A DNA stretch of 9,725 nucleotides from UMGS1613 sp045636225 (GTDB lineage Bacteria > Bacillota_I > Bacilli_A > RF39 > UBA660). A program made the translations under genes and the position numbers. This document shows, piece after piece, positions 1 to 6,442 of this stretch. Position 1 is the first letter of the stretch; the number at the start of each line of letters is the position of its first letter. The stretch is from assembly GCA_045636225.1 (NCBI GenBank), contig JAZTXB010000098.1:1-9725 (forward strand), written 5' to 3'. The notes under the pieces were generated by a model. That model saw only the letters and a list, made by a program, of their open reading frames with translations. It made no database searches and was not told the origin of the DNA.

Positions 1-610
1 TTAACATTTCATCACTAATTAAACTCATTATTGTATTTAAATCTATTTTAGATAATATTTCTAATTTTCTATAATTAGATTTTTTTATATCATACATTAA
101 ATTGTCTGCCATTGATATATTAGAAAAAGCAAATACATCACTAAATTTACTAGTTATATCTTCATACTCTTTTAAATTTACTTTAGGTATTCTAAAATAA
201 TTTATTATTCTTTCATATTCAAGTTTACCTACTGCATTAGCAATTGCCATATTAAGAAGTGGATTATTTATAAATTCTGATGCACTTATCGGAGAATATA
301 ATTCATATACATAGTTATTTATATTACCACTTTTAACATATGTTTTTATTAATCCTATAGCTTCTAATTTTACTTTAGCATCTATAAATTCATTATTACT
401 AATCATCATATCTCTAAATAAATGATGATGAGTCCATTCATTAGATAAAAGTTCAGATTTATCTAAATAAGACCACAAAGTATAATACAAACTTATAGCT
501 TGAGAACCTACTATAGGTTGATATAAAAGTATAAGTAAATTTCTATCATTATCACTTAATGTAGTTTTGTTTACTACTATAAATGTATCTGCAGGAAGTA
601 CACTTTTCAT
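1..610 (-). CDS. dnaB: Replication initiation and membrane attachment protein DnaB, N-terminal part (3' end outside window)
   Basis: This is the first 203 codons of an open frame that runs off the left edge. The protein is the Firmicutes primosome DnaB, which works with DnaD and DnaI to load the replicative helicase at oriC and at restart sites; it is not the E. coli helicase of the same name. Seen in the sequence: the N-terminal block LPADTFIVVN (5-14), LYQPIVGSQAISLYYTLW (29-46), THHHL (60-64), LEAIGLIKTYVK (82-93) and YELYSPISASEF (102-113). These follow the order and spacing I recall for the winged-helix N-domain of Bacillus subtilis DnaB (about 470 aa in full). The ATG at 610-608 is preceded by GGAG (622-619) at 8 nt spacing. 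No clear promoter is visible; a weak TATAGA at 630-625 is the best -10 candidate. The gene lies 100 nt downstream of ftsX on the same strand. Confidence 0.92.
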   Translation of the reverse strand, partial: MKSVLPADTFIVVNKTTLSDNDRNLLILLYQPIVGSQAISLYYTLWSYLDKSELLSNEWTHHHLFRDMMISNNEFIDAKVKLEAIGLIKTYVKSGNINNYVYELYSPISASEFINNPLLNMAIANAVGKLEYERIINYFRIPKVNLKEYEDITSKFSDVFAFSNISMADNLMYDIKKSNYRKLEILSKIDLNTIMSLISDEML

Positions 611-658
611 AACTAATGCTCCAATCTATACATATAGTTTAACATATTTAAAAAGAAA

Positions 659-699
659 AAAAAAGAAAAAATTATATTTGATTTATTTTTTCCTTTTTT
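659..699 (-). terminator. Weak possible intrinsic terminator after ftsX
   Basis: On the minus-strand transcript an A-rich arm (699-685) can pair with a U-rich arm (672-659). The pairing gives about 14 pairs, one bulged G and a 12-nt loop, followed by further U-rich sequence. Nearly all pairs are A-U, so stability is doubtful. It sits 12 nt past the ftsX stop, where a terminator would be expected, but transcription into dnaB may continue. Confidence 0.35.
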
Positions 700-710
700 A
701 TATTACATAA

Positions 711-1616
711 TTATATTTTTAAATATTTTCTAACAGCTTTATAACTTCCAAACATACCTACTATCATACCTATTGCGATAAGTAATATTGATACATAATA
801 AATAAATGGAGTCGGCTCTATTAATCTTAAAAATTGTGAGAATAACTGCCCATCAAATCTATCATATAAAGCCGTATATCCATACATAGTTAAGAAAATA
901 GGAATTATAGCACCTAGAGCTCCTAGAATTAAGCCTTCAAATATAAATGGTAATTTTATATTTATATTACTAGCACCTACAAGTCTCATAATTTCAATTT
1001 CTCTTTTTCTAGACATAATAGTTATTTTAATTGTATTTGTAATTAAGAATGCAGTTACAAGAATCAATGCAATAACAGCTACTATAGCACCCGTTCTAAG
1101 TATATCAAAAGCAGATACTAATTGTTCAACCATTCCTTCACCATATTTTACAACATCTACATTCTGTATTTCTTTTATTTCATCAGCTGTCTTCTTAATT
1201 AAATTAATATCACTAACCTTTACTTGATAAGTATCTTGTATAGGACTTTCATCCCTATTCCAATCTTTCATAATACTTTCAAATATATCTGATGAATCCA
1301 TCATTTCTTCAGATATATCCATCTTATCTTTAAATTCTACGTTTTTCATTTCTACATTATCTAGTGAAATAATTTGATCATATACTTCTTCTATTTCATC
1401 TTCTGTTATATCTACATTAAGAAAAGCAACAATCGTTACATCTTTTTCTACTATCTTAGTAAAATTATTTATATTAAGAGAAAGTATTATAGCAACAGCT
1501 ACTACTATAAGAGTTATTGTAATACATGATATAGAAGCTAAAGAAAGAGAAAAATTTCTAAATACACTCTTAAATGAATCACGAATATTTCTTCCTAAAA
1601 TTCTAAATGCCTTCAT
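711..1616 (-). CDS. ftsX: Cell division protein FtsX (ABC transporter-like permease)
   Basis: FtsX is the membrane partner of FtsE. The complex does not transport a substrate; it passes ATP-driven movement to extracellular peptidoglycan hydrolases at the division site or sidewall. The 301-aa protein has the family layout: a short cytoplasmic N-terminus, TM1 about 24-48, a large extracellular domain about 49-172, TM2 about 175-197, a cytoplasmic segment with SRKREIEIMRLVGAS (202-216), TM3 about 223-248 and TM4 about 270-292. The SRKREIE-RLVGA segment is the conserved coupling region facing the ATPase. The ATG at 1616 lies inside the end of ftsE (14-nt overlap) and has an AGGAG (1630-1626) at 9 nt, so the pair is probably translationally coupled. 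It is the last gene of prfB-yitT-ftsE-ftsX. Length is typical and nothing is missing. Confidence 0.95.
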   Translation of the reverse strand: MKAFRILGRNIRDSFKSVFRNFSLSLASISCITITLIVVAVAIILSLNINNFTKIVEKDVTIVAFLNVDITEDEIEEVYDQIISLDNVEMKNVEFKDKMDISEEMMDSSDIFESIMKDWNRDESPIQDTYQVKVSDINLIKKTADEIKEIQNVDVVKYGEGMVEQLVSAFDILRTGAIVAVIALILVTAFLITNTIKITIMSRKREIEIMRLVGASNINIKLPFIFEGLILGALGAIIPIFLTMYGYTALYDRFDGQLFSQFLRLIEPTPFIYYVSILLIAIGMIVGMFGSYKAVRKYLKI

Positions 1617-2298
1617 TTACAAATTCTCCTTCCTTATAATCTTTAACTATTCTACCTGAATCAAGTAATATTGTTCTTTTCTTAAGTTTATTAACTATAT
1701 CAATATCATGTGTAACCATAATTATTGTAGTTCCAAGTTCATTTATTGCTTTTAATACTTCCATTACTTCTAGACTAGTTTTAGGATCTAAGTTTCCTGT
1801 AGGTTCATCACAAATAAGTATTTTAGGTCCATTAACAATAGCTCTTGCGATTGCTACTCTTTGTTGTTCTCCTCCTGATAAGTGTGTTGGATATTGTTTT
1901 GCTTTACTTTTAAGCCCAACTAAATCTAAAACTTTCATAACTTTAGTATGTATTTCATCTTTTGGAAGACCTAAAACTTCAAGTGCGAATGCTACATTCT
2001 CATATGCAGTTGAATTGTAAAGAAGATGATAATCTTGAAATACTACACCAATCTTTCTTCTTAATTTATAAACTTTTCTATTTTTTATTTTCCCAACATC
2101 AAGACCGCCTACTAAAATACTTCCACTAGTAGGTTTTTCTTCTCTATAAAGCATTTTAATTAGTGTACTTTTTCCACATCCTGTTGAACCTATAATAAAT
2201 ACAAATTCACCTTTTTTTATATTTAAATCCAGATCATATATTGCAGTTGTACCTGTTTTATAAGTTTTTTTTACATCCTTTAATCTAATTAAATCCAT
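1603..2298 (-). CDS. ftsE: Cell division ATP-binding protein FtsE
   Basis: This is the cytoplasmic ABC ATPase that drives FtsX. All catalytic motifs are visible in the 231-aa protein: Walker A GSTGCGKST (37-45), Q-loop VFQDYHLL (86-93), signature LSGGEQQR (140-147), Walker B ILICDEPTGNLD (160-171) with E165 as the expected catalytic base, and the H-loop VTHD (195-198, H197). Length is typical for FtsE. Identification as FtsE rather than another small ABC ATPase (for example LolD or MacB-like) rests on the overlapping ftsX and on the prfB linkage, because secA/prfB-ftsE-ftsX order is common in Firmicutes. The ribosome binding site GGAGG (2307-2303) touches the yitT stop codon and stands only 4 nt from the ATG, a rather short spacing that suggests coupling to yitT translation. 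Confidence 0.95.
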   Translation of the reverse strand: MDLIRLKDVKKTYKTGTTAIYDLDLNIKKGEFVFIIGSTGCGKSTLIKMLYREEKPTSGSILVGGLDVGKIKNRKVYKLRRKIGVVFQDYHLLYNSTAYENVAFALEVLGLPKDEIHTKVMKVLDLVGLKSKAKQYPTHLSGGEQQRVAIARAIVNGPKILICDEPTGNLDPKTSLEVMEVLKAINELGTTIIMVTHDIDIVNKLKKRTILLDSGRIVKDYKEGEFVNEGI

Positions 2299-2306
2299 AT
2301 TGCCTC

Positions 2307-3200
2307 CTATTCTAATCCTGTTGATTGATATACATCATTTATAAGTATTACAGCATCACTATCAATAGCTAAAATACCACTTTTTGCTGCAAAATATTGT
2401 TTTGTTGGAATCGCACACATTATAACTTTTTTTCTATCCCCCGTATAACCGCCTCTTCCTTCAAGAATAGTTACTCCTCTTCCTAATTCACGTATTAAAA
2501 AATCTTTTATAGCAGTTTCATGTTCTGTTATTACATAAAAAGCTTTAGAATTAGATATACCAAGTAATAATTTATCATTTAATAAACTTATTATATATAT
2601 ACATATAAGAGCATACATTACGTTCTGCCAAGCATAGAATTCCCCTGGTGCTCCAAGAAAGAAACCAGAACTAATTATAATTATCATATTTACTACCCTA
2701 ACAGCATCTCCTAATGTTACTTTAAATATTTTAGATATCATTTGACATATAATATCACTTCCACCTGTTGAAAAGCCATATTTAAATACAATACCCGCAC
2801 CTATCCCACTTATAAGAGAACCAAATATCGCTATTAAAAGTATATTATCAACATTAAAATGTATTAAAGCTGCCATATCCTCTGTCAAATATACAAAAAG
2901 TGGATATACAATTGATCCAAACACAGAATTTCTTGTCATTTTTTTACCTAATACAATATAACTAAGTATAAGAAGTACTATATAAGTAATAGCAATAAAA
3001 GTAGATGGTGGTATACCAAATAGATTTTTTATTATTATAGATACACCAGAAACTCCACCTGTTACCAAATTAGCTGGTGCAAAAAACACATTGAATGAGA
3101 ATGCAGTTAAAAAGCATCCCAAAACTGCAAAAAAATAACTAGAAATTGCAGTTTTTTTATTTACTTTTTTTGTAACTTCTTTATTCTTTTTAAATAACAT
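2307..3200 (-). CDS. yitT: YitT family membrane protein (DUF161 + DUF2179)
   Basis: This is a 297-aa integral membrane protein of the YitT/YpjC/YqfU group that is widespread in Bacillota. Its substrate or role is not established. Seen in the sequence: a short basic N-terminus (K-rich 4-16), about five or six hydrophobic segments between residues 19 and 205, the family motifs APANLVTGGVSGVSI (41-55) and GFSTGGSDI (142-150), and a soluble C-terminal DUF2179 domain (about 208-297) with GRGVTILEGRGGYTGD (240-255). The ATG at 3200 lies 1 nt after the prfB stop; its GGAG (3213-3210) at 9 nt is inside prfB. The gene therefore lies within the prfB-ftsEX operon. The symbol is a family name: which Bacillus paralogue it corresponds to cannot be told from the sequence alone. 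Confidence 0.9.
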   Translation of the reverse strand: MLFKKNKEVTKKVNKKTAISSYFFAVLGCFLTAFSFNVFFAPANLVTGGVSGVSIIIKNLFGIPPSTFIAITYIVLLILSYIVLGKKMTRNSVFGSIVYPLFVYLTEDMAALIHFNVDNILLIAIFGSLISGIGAGIVFKYGFSTGGSDIICQMISKIFKVTLGDAVRVVNMIIIISSGFFLGAPGEFYAWQNVMYALICIYIISLLNDKLLLGISNSKAFYVITEHETAIKDFLIRELGRGVTILEGRGGYTGDRKKVIMCAIPTKQYFAAKSGILAIDSDAVILINDVYQSTGLE

Positions 3201-3201
3201 A

Positions 3202-4306
3202 CTAATTCACTCCTAATTTTAAATTATCATATATAAACTTATCAATATCTCCATCTAATACTTTATCCACACTCGCATTTTCAGTATTTGTTCTATGATC
3301 TTTTACAAGTGTATAAGGACACATAGTATAAGTTCTTATTTGAGAACCAAAATTAATTTCAGTATTTTCCCCTTTAATACTCTTTAATTCTTTTTCTCTT
3401 CTTTCTACTTCTAATTGATATAATTTATTTTTAAGTACAGTCATACAAGTTTCCTTATTTCTTATTTGACTTCTTTCATTTTGACAAGTAACAACTATTT
3501 TACTAGGAAAATGAGTAATTCTAACAGCTGATGGAGTTGTATTTACACCTTGCCCTCCATGTCCTGATGCACAAAAAGTATCAACTCTTATATCACTATC
3601 TTTTATCTCTATATCTATATTTACATCATTATAAAGTGGTGTTATATCTATAGAAGCAAAAGATGTATGCCTTCTACTATTAGAATCAAATGGACTAATT
3701 CTAATTAATCTATGTACTCCTTTTTCATTTTTTAAATAACCATAACTATTTATACCATGAACTATAAAAGATACACTCTTAATACCAGCTTCTTCTCCAT
3801 CTTGATAATCAAGTAATTCTATCTTTTTATTATTTTTTTCACACCATCTAGTATACATTCTATAAAGAATACTTGCCCAATCACAAGATTCAGTACCACC
3901 CGCTCCAGGATGTATTTCAAGTATACAATCACACTTATCATATGGTGCGCTTAATAATAAATCTAATTCAGCAGTTTCTAATTCCTCTTCTATAACCTTT
4001 ATATCATTTATAACAAGAGCTAAAAGTTCTTCATCATTACTTTCTTTAAGCATCTCTACTAATTCTAAATTAGATTCTATTTTAGTTTTTAATACCTCAA
4101 CTTTAGACAATTTAGATTTAAGCAAATTAAGTTCATTTAAAACTTTTTCGCTACGATCTTTATCATCCCAAAAATTAGGACTATTCATTTCTAACTCTAA
4201 CTCTTTTATTCTATCTTTTTTTACATCAGGGTCAAAGTGACCTCCATAAATCATTTATTTTTTCTTTATAATTACCATATATATTTAAAATTTCATTTAT
4301 TTCCAT
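3202..4306 (-). CDS. prfB: Peptide chain release factor 2, expressed by programmed +1 frameshift
   Basis: RF2 releases finished proteins at UGA and UAA. The gene is in two frames: codons 4306-4235 (24 aa, starting MEINEIL and ending WRSL), then an in-frame UGA (4234-4232), then the +1 frame from GAC at 4233 to the TAG at 3202. The fused product is 367 aa, close to the usual ~365. The codon-recognition tripeptide SPF falls at 204-206 and the catalytic GGQ at 250-252, matching the expected RF2 positions. The ATG at 4306 has a perfect AGGAGG (4320-4315) at 8 nt. An ATG at 4254 in the second frame opens a 350-aa frame but has no fitting ribosome site and starts inside the frameshift stimulator, so I reject it. 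Around GGQ the loop reads CASGHGGQGVN, whereas RF2 usually has R, A and H at the C, first H and third G positions. First gene of the operon with yitT-ftsE-ftsX. Confidence 0.95.
4231..4246 (-). promoter_or_regulatory. RF2 autoregulatory +1 frameshift site
   Basis: Sense sequence TGGAGG-TCA-CTT-TGA-C: an internal Shine-Dalgarno-like element (4246-4241), a three-base spacer, the slippery CTT codon (4237-4235) and UGA followed by C (4234-4231). Spacing matches the classic prfB site, in which scarce RF2 lets the ribosome slip +1 at CUU-U and continue, so RF2 controls its own level. It also shows that UGA acts as a stop in this organism. Confidence 0.95.
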
Positions 4307-4325
4307 ACTAATATCCTCCTTATAC

Positions 4326-4334
4326 ATTATACCA
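4326..4334 (-). promoter_or_regulatory. Extended -10 promoter of the prfB operon
   Basis: The sense sequence TGG-TATAAT (4334-4326) is a consensus extended -10 box; no convincing -35 is seen. Transcription would start near 4319-4320, right at the AGGAGG of prfB, giving a leader of only about 14 nt. It lies just beyond the terminator of the upstream pilin-like gene, so the operon is probably transcribed independently. Confidence 0.65.
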
Positions 4335-4360
4335 CTAATAAACCTAAAAGAAAAGTTTTT

Positions 4361-4394
4361 AAAAAAGAAAAAATATCTATTTCTAGATATTTTT
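4361..4394 (-). terminator. Intrinsic terminator of the 377-aa pilin-like gene
   Basis: Ten-pair perfect stem AAAAATATCT/AGATATTTTT (4394-4385 with 4378-4369), 6-nt loop, then a U-rich run (TTTTTTCTTTTTT on the transcript). The stem begins inside the TAA stop codon of the gene. Confidence 0.8.
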
Positions 4395-5526
4395 ATAATC
4401 CTAAAGTTATAACTGGGCGTACACCGATTGAGTTATCATACAGAGAATTGACGTTCGTACCTACGTAAGCATCAACATACCACACACTAAAACCGCTCAT
4501 ACTAGCGGTAAGAGTCCAGTAACCATTTATACCACTTATACCATTTCTTCCAACTATTTCAGAATCTGCATCATATTCACCGTCTAAATAATCTATTAAC
4601 CATATTGTATCTGCTGATACATTGGATAATTCACTTTCATATGGCAATCTTGCATATGTATTATATGCTTTCATATTTTTTGTTTCTGGTTGTTCCATAC
4701 CATCATACATTATAAATGTATTTATCAACAATTCATTTACATTAGTCCAAGTTTTTGTTGCTTCTGAAAGAAAATTCATTGCGGTGATTGGACCTTTTGA
4801 ACTATTTCCTTCATCAATAGAATTTATAAACCAACTCGAATCATCATTATAATCAGTTTTTGATACCCATTCTACTAGATTATATATTCCATTTTCTGGG
4901 CTTGAACTTGATATTGCTTTGGTTACTGGTGTTCCATCACTATTTATATTTCTATCCATTATTAAATTTATTGTTGTATCTGTAGATGTTGGTGTTGTTA
5001 ACACATAAAAATTATATTTAGTCCCAGGCTTCACTTCACATTCATATTTTGCACCTGCGGTTTTCTCTGATACTCCATTATTTAAATATTTACATACTTC
5101 AAAAAATGTTTTTTGATATATTAATTCACCTTTACTATTTTTTATTATTTCTTTTCCATTTAATATTATATTAGCACCTACTATATTTCCGTTTGTTATT
5201 ATTATACTTCCACTACTTGGTTTTTCTCCATTTACTTCTACTGTTAAAGTTTTATCATTTGGACATGTTCCACTGGTTAATGCGACCATACATAGATTTC
5301 CATTATTATCTATTGGATAGTCTCCATTTTCTAGTCCACCTTTATGAAGTACTGCATCTGCTATTGTATACTCTATTGCATCTAAATAAAAATCTGCACT
5401 CCTTAGTGTACTAGACTCTCTTGAATCATTTATTATGTTCAGTACTATTGGTGTTGCGATTAATGCTATAATTGCTAGTATTACTATTACTGCTAATAAT
5501 TCTATTAATGTAAAACCTTTCTTCAT
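4393..5526 (-). CDS. Type IV prepilin-like protein with C-terminal GVRPV-type (lectin/FGE-like) module; candidate DGR target
   Basis: This 377-aa protein begins with a textbook class III prepilin peptide, MKKG|FTLIEL, with cleavage expected after G4, E9 at the +5 position, and a hydrophobic helix 5-28. It would be processed by a prepilin peptidase and placed in the membrane or a pilus or pseudopilus. Residues 1-138 match the adjacent 138-aa gene, including a cysteine pair C79/C87. Residues 139-377 are extra: a linker with C145 and C163, then RLPYESEL (293-300), GYWTLTAS (335-342), WYVDAYVG (349-356) and GVRPVITL (368-375). That order of RLP-E, YW, WYV-G and GVRPV resembles the DUF6273/formylglycine-enzyme-like C-type lectin folds found at the ends of surface proteins; this is recognition by pattern. 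The last ~110 nt are compositionally distinct. AGGAG (5538-5534) sits 7 nt from the ATG. No pilus assembly genes are in the window. Confidence 0.8.
   Translation of the reverse strand: MKKGFTLIELLAVIVILAIIALIATPIVLNIINDSRESSTLRSADFYLDAIEYTIADAVLHKGGLENGDYPIDNNGNLCMVALTSGTCPNDKTLTVEVNGEKPSSGSIIITNGNIVGANIILNGKEIIKNSKGELIYQKTFFEVCKYLNNGVSEKTAGAKYECEVKPGTKYNFYVLTTPTSTDTTINLIMDRNINSDGTPVTKAISSSSPENGIYNLVEWVSKTDYNDDSSWFINSIDEGNSSKGPITAMNFLSEATKTWTNVNELLINTFIMYDGMEQPETKNMKAYNTYARLPYESELSNVSADTIWLIDYLDGEYDADSEIVGRNGISGINGYWTLTASMSGFSVWYVDAYVGTNVNSLYDNSIGVRPVITLGL
4396..4524 (-). other. Candidate hypervariable region (DGR-type VR) at the 3' end of the pilin-like gene
   Basis: The segment encodes about residues 335-377 of the pilin-like protein. 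By hand count 4411-4520 has 49 G+C in 110 bases and seven CpG, while the adjacent 4521-4620 has 31 in 100 and the remaining ~1000 nt of the gene have only about seven CpG. Between the fixed GYW, WY and GVRPV anchors most codons end in C or T (AGT, AGC, GGT, TTT, GAT, GCT, TAC, AAC, GTC, TCT, ATC), as expected if template AAY codons had been randomised at A. Position, length and anchors fit a diversity-generating retroelement target. No template repeat or reverse transcriptase is in this window, so this stays inferred. Confidence 0.5.
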
Positions 5527-5624
5527 TATATCTCTCCTATCTTATAACATTATTATATTATTAGAATAAAAAAAACAAGCATTTTTTGTAAAAATATATA
5601 CTTGTTTACACTTATTATTTTAAA
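5113..5624 (-). repeat. Diverged tandem duplication, copy A (5' flank plus first 138 codons of the 377-aa gene)
   Basis: This copy pairs with 5655-6160. Both begin with TTTAAAATAA exactly 98 nt before the ATG and carry TATAAT and GATAGGAGAGA at the same distance from the start. They encode N-terminal domains that align to the shared NSKGEL(I/V)YQ and then diverge, so promoter and gene were duplicated together. Confidence 0.7.
5552..5557 (-). promoter_or_regulatory. -10 box of the 377-aa pilin-like gene
   Basis: A TATAAT at 5557-5552 lies 26 nt from the ATG, the same distance as in the neighbouring paralogue. No matching -35 is evident; TTGTTT at 5578-5573 with a 15-nt spacer is the nearest candidate. 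The leader would be about 19 nt. Confidence 0.55.
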
Positions 5625-5645
5625 ATGATTTATAACAGTTTATCA

Positions 5646-6062
5646 TTAACTTGCTTGATAAACTAATTCACCTTTAGAATTTTGTGTTATTGTTCTATCA
5701 TTTAAATCTATTGATACATCTGTTATGTTTCCATTCTCTATTGTTATGGATCCACCAGTTGGTTTTTCTCCATTTACTTCTACATTTAAAACATTACCAT
5801 CACATGTATTACCAGTTAATGTGCCTATACATAAATTTCCATCTTCCATTATTAAGTAAGTTCCATTTGTATCATCATTATCAAGAATTGATTCAGTTAT
5901 GCTATATTCTACTGCATCTAAATAAAATTCAGCACTACGAAGTGAACTTGACTCTCTTGCATTATTTATTATACTTAACACCACTGGCGTTGCGATTAAT
6001 GATATTATAGCAAGTATTACTATTACTGCTAAGAGTTCTATTAACGTAAAACCTTTTTTCAT
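5646..6062 (-). CDS. Short type IV prepilin-like protein (ComGC/T2SS-type N-terminus)
   Basis: This 138-aa protein has the prepilin peptide MKKG|FTLIEL, E9 at +5, and the hydrophobic assembly helix 5-28. The small soluble domain holds a cysteine pair in DGNLC and NTC (about 77 and 85) that probably forms a disulfide and aligns with C79/C87 of the paralogue. It is a plausible major or minor pilin or pseudopilin, exported and cleaved by a prepilin peptidase encoded elsewhere. It stops two residues after the shared YQ, so it lacks the whole C-terminal lectin-like module of its neighbour. Length is normal for a small pilin, so it may be a complete partner subunit rather than a truncated remnant; I see no leftover of the missing module downstream. 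The start has AGGAG (6074-6070) at 7 nt. No strong terminator separates it from the next gene, so some read-through is likely. Confidence 0.85.
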   Translation of the reverse strand: MKKGFTLIELLAVIVILAIISLIATPVVLSIINNARESSSLRSAEFYLDAVEYSITESILDNDDTNGTYLIMEDGNLCIGTLTGNTCDGNVLNVEVNGEKPTGGSITIENGNITDVSIDLNDRTITQNSKGELVYQAS

Positions 6063-6160
6063 TCTCTCTCTCCTATCCTTTTTATAGATTATAATATTAA
6101 ATAAAAAGCAAAAATATATTTTTATAAAATATATAAACTATTTACATTAATTATTTTAAA
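5655..6160 (-). repeat. Diverged tandem duplication, copy B (5' flank plus coding part of the 138-aa gene)
   Basis: This copy pairs with 5113-5624. Flank length to the ATG (98 nt), the TATAAT position (26 nt from the ATG) and the ribosome site are the same in both copies. Protein similarity covers nearly all of this gene. Confidence 0.7.
6088..6093 (-). promoter_or_regulatory. -10 box of the 138-aa pilin-like gene
   Basis: A TATAAT at 6093-6088 lies 26 nt before the ATG and is conserved in position with the downstream paralogue. The region to its left up to the terminator at 6201 is almost pure A/T and shows no clear -35 or operator. Confidence 0.55.
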
Positions 6161-6200
6161 CAAAATTTATAAAACAATTCATAAATATTATTTTTTATAT

Positions 6201-6230
6201 AAAAAAACTATCAATTTAAATTGATAGTTT
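6201..6230 (-). terminator. Strong intrinsic terminator after the OB-fold gene
   Basis: A perfect 13-bp inverted repeat AAACTATCAATTT/AAATTGATAGTTT (6230-6205) is followed on the transcript by a seven-U run (6207-6201, partly shared with the stem). The stem starts within the TAA stop codon, so it ends the two-gene unit that begins near 9690. Confidence 0.88.
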
Positions 6231-6435
6231 ACTCATCATCTAGTTTTATAGGTGATATATTTCTTGCGATCTTTATATTTGATGTTTTTTCCTCTACTCT
6301 AAATTCTACCACATCTTTTTCATTAATTATTTGATTAAAAGAAATATCTTTTTTTTCAAAATCAATAATACCAAGTTCTGATTTAATTTCACCATACTTA
6401 CCATTATACGATTCTATTATTCCAATTATTTTCAT
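6229..6435 (-). CDS. Small cold-shock/OB-fold-like protein
   Basis: This 68-aa acidic protein looks like a diverged cold-shock-domain OB fold: GIIESYNGKYGEI (5-17), a central F-KKDISF segment, V(V)EF-VEE (about 43-49), and the closing AxNI (57-60). That order matches the G-V-x-(W/Y)-x(3)-G-x-G-x-I ... VxFxV ... AxNV pattern of CspA-type proteins. The RNA-binding RNP1 aromatics (KGFGFI) are replaced by KYGEI, so nucleic-acid binding is uncertain. It starts 7 nt after the large upstream gene, with AGGTG (6444-6440) overlapping that gene's TAG stop, so the two are probably cotranscribed and coupled. Length matches small Csp proteins (about 65-70 aa). The assignment is by motif recognition only; other small beta-barrel folds are possible. 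Confidence 0.6.
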   Translation of the reverse strand: MKIIGIIESYNGKYGEIKSELGIIDFEKKDISFNQIINEKDVVEFRVEEKTSNIKIARNISPIKLDDE

Positions 6436-6442
6436 ATATCAC

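Noticed and set aside
4235..4254. ATG at 4254 as the prfB start (350 aa)
   Set aside because: It lies within the frameshift stimulator, has no suitable ribosome site, and would omit the RF2 N-terminus; the frameshifted start at 4306 explains everything.
4622..5414. Plus-strand open frames at 4622-4852 and 5193-5414
   Set aside because: They are antisense to the 377-aa pilin-like gene, with Leu/Tyr/His-rich low-complexity translations and no ribosome sites.
5638..5663. Eight-bp inverted repeat over the stop of the 138-aa gene as a terminator
   Set aside because: It has a ten-base loop and no following U-run on the transcript; it is too weak to call.
5684..6010. Plus-strand open frame antisense to the 138-aa pilin gene
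   Set aside because: It has a repetitive Leu/His-rich translation and no homology pattern; it is a shadow of the real gene.
4393..6062. CRISPR array or insertion sequence around the pilin genes
   Set aside because: There are no regularly spaced direct repeats, no transposase and no terminal inverted repeats; the similarity is a simple gene duplication.
5646..6062. 138-aa gene as a pseudogene of the longer pilin
   Set aside because: The frame is intact with its own promoter and ribosome site, the length fits small pilins, and no remnant of the missing module is found downstream.
6063..6200. Possible riboswitch or small RNA in the 138-nt A/T-rich gap
   Set aside because: There is no stable GC stem or conserved motif; the gap is explained by the duplicated promoter flank and the terminator tail.
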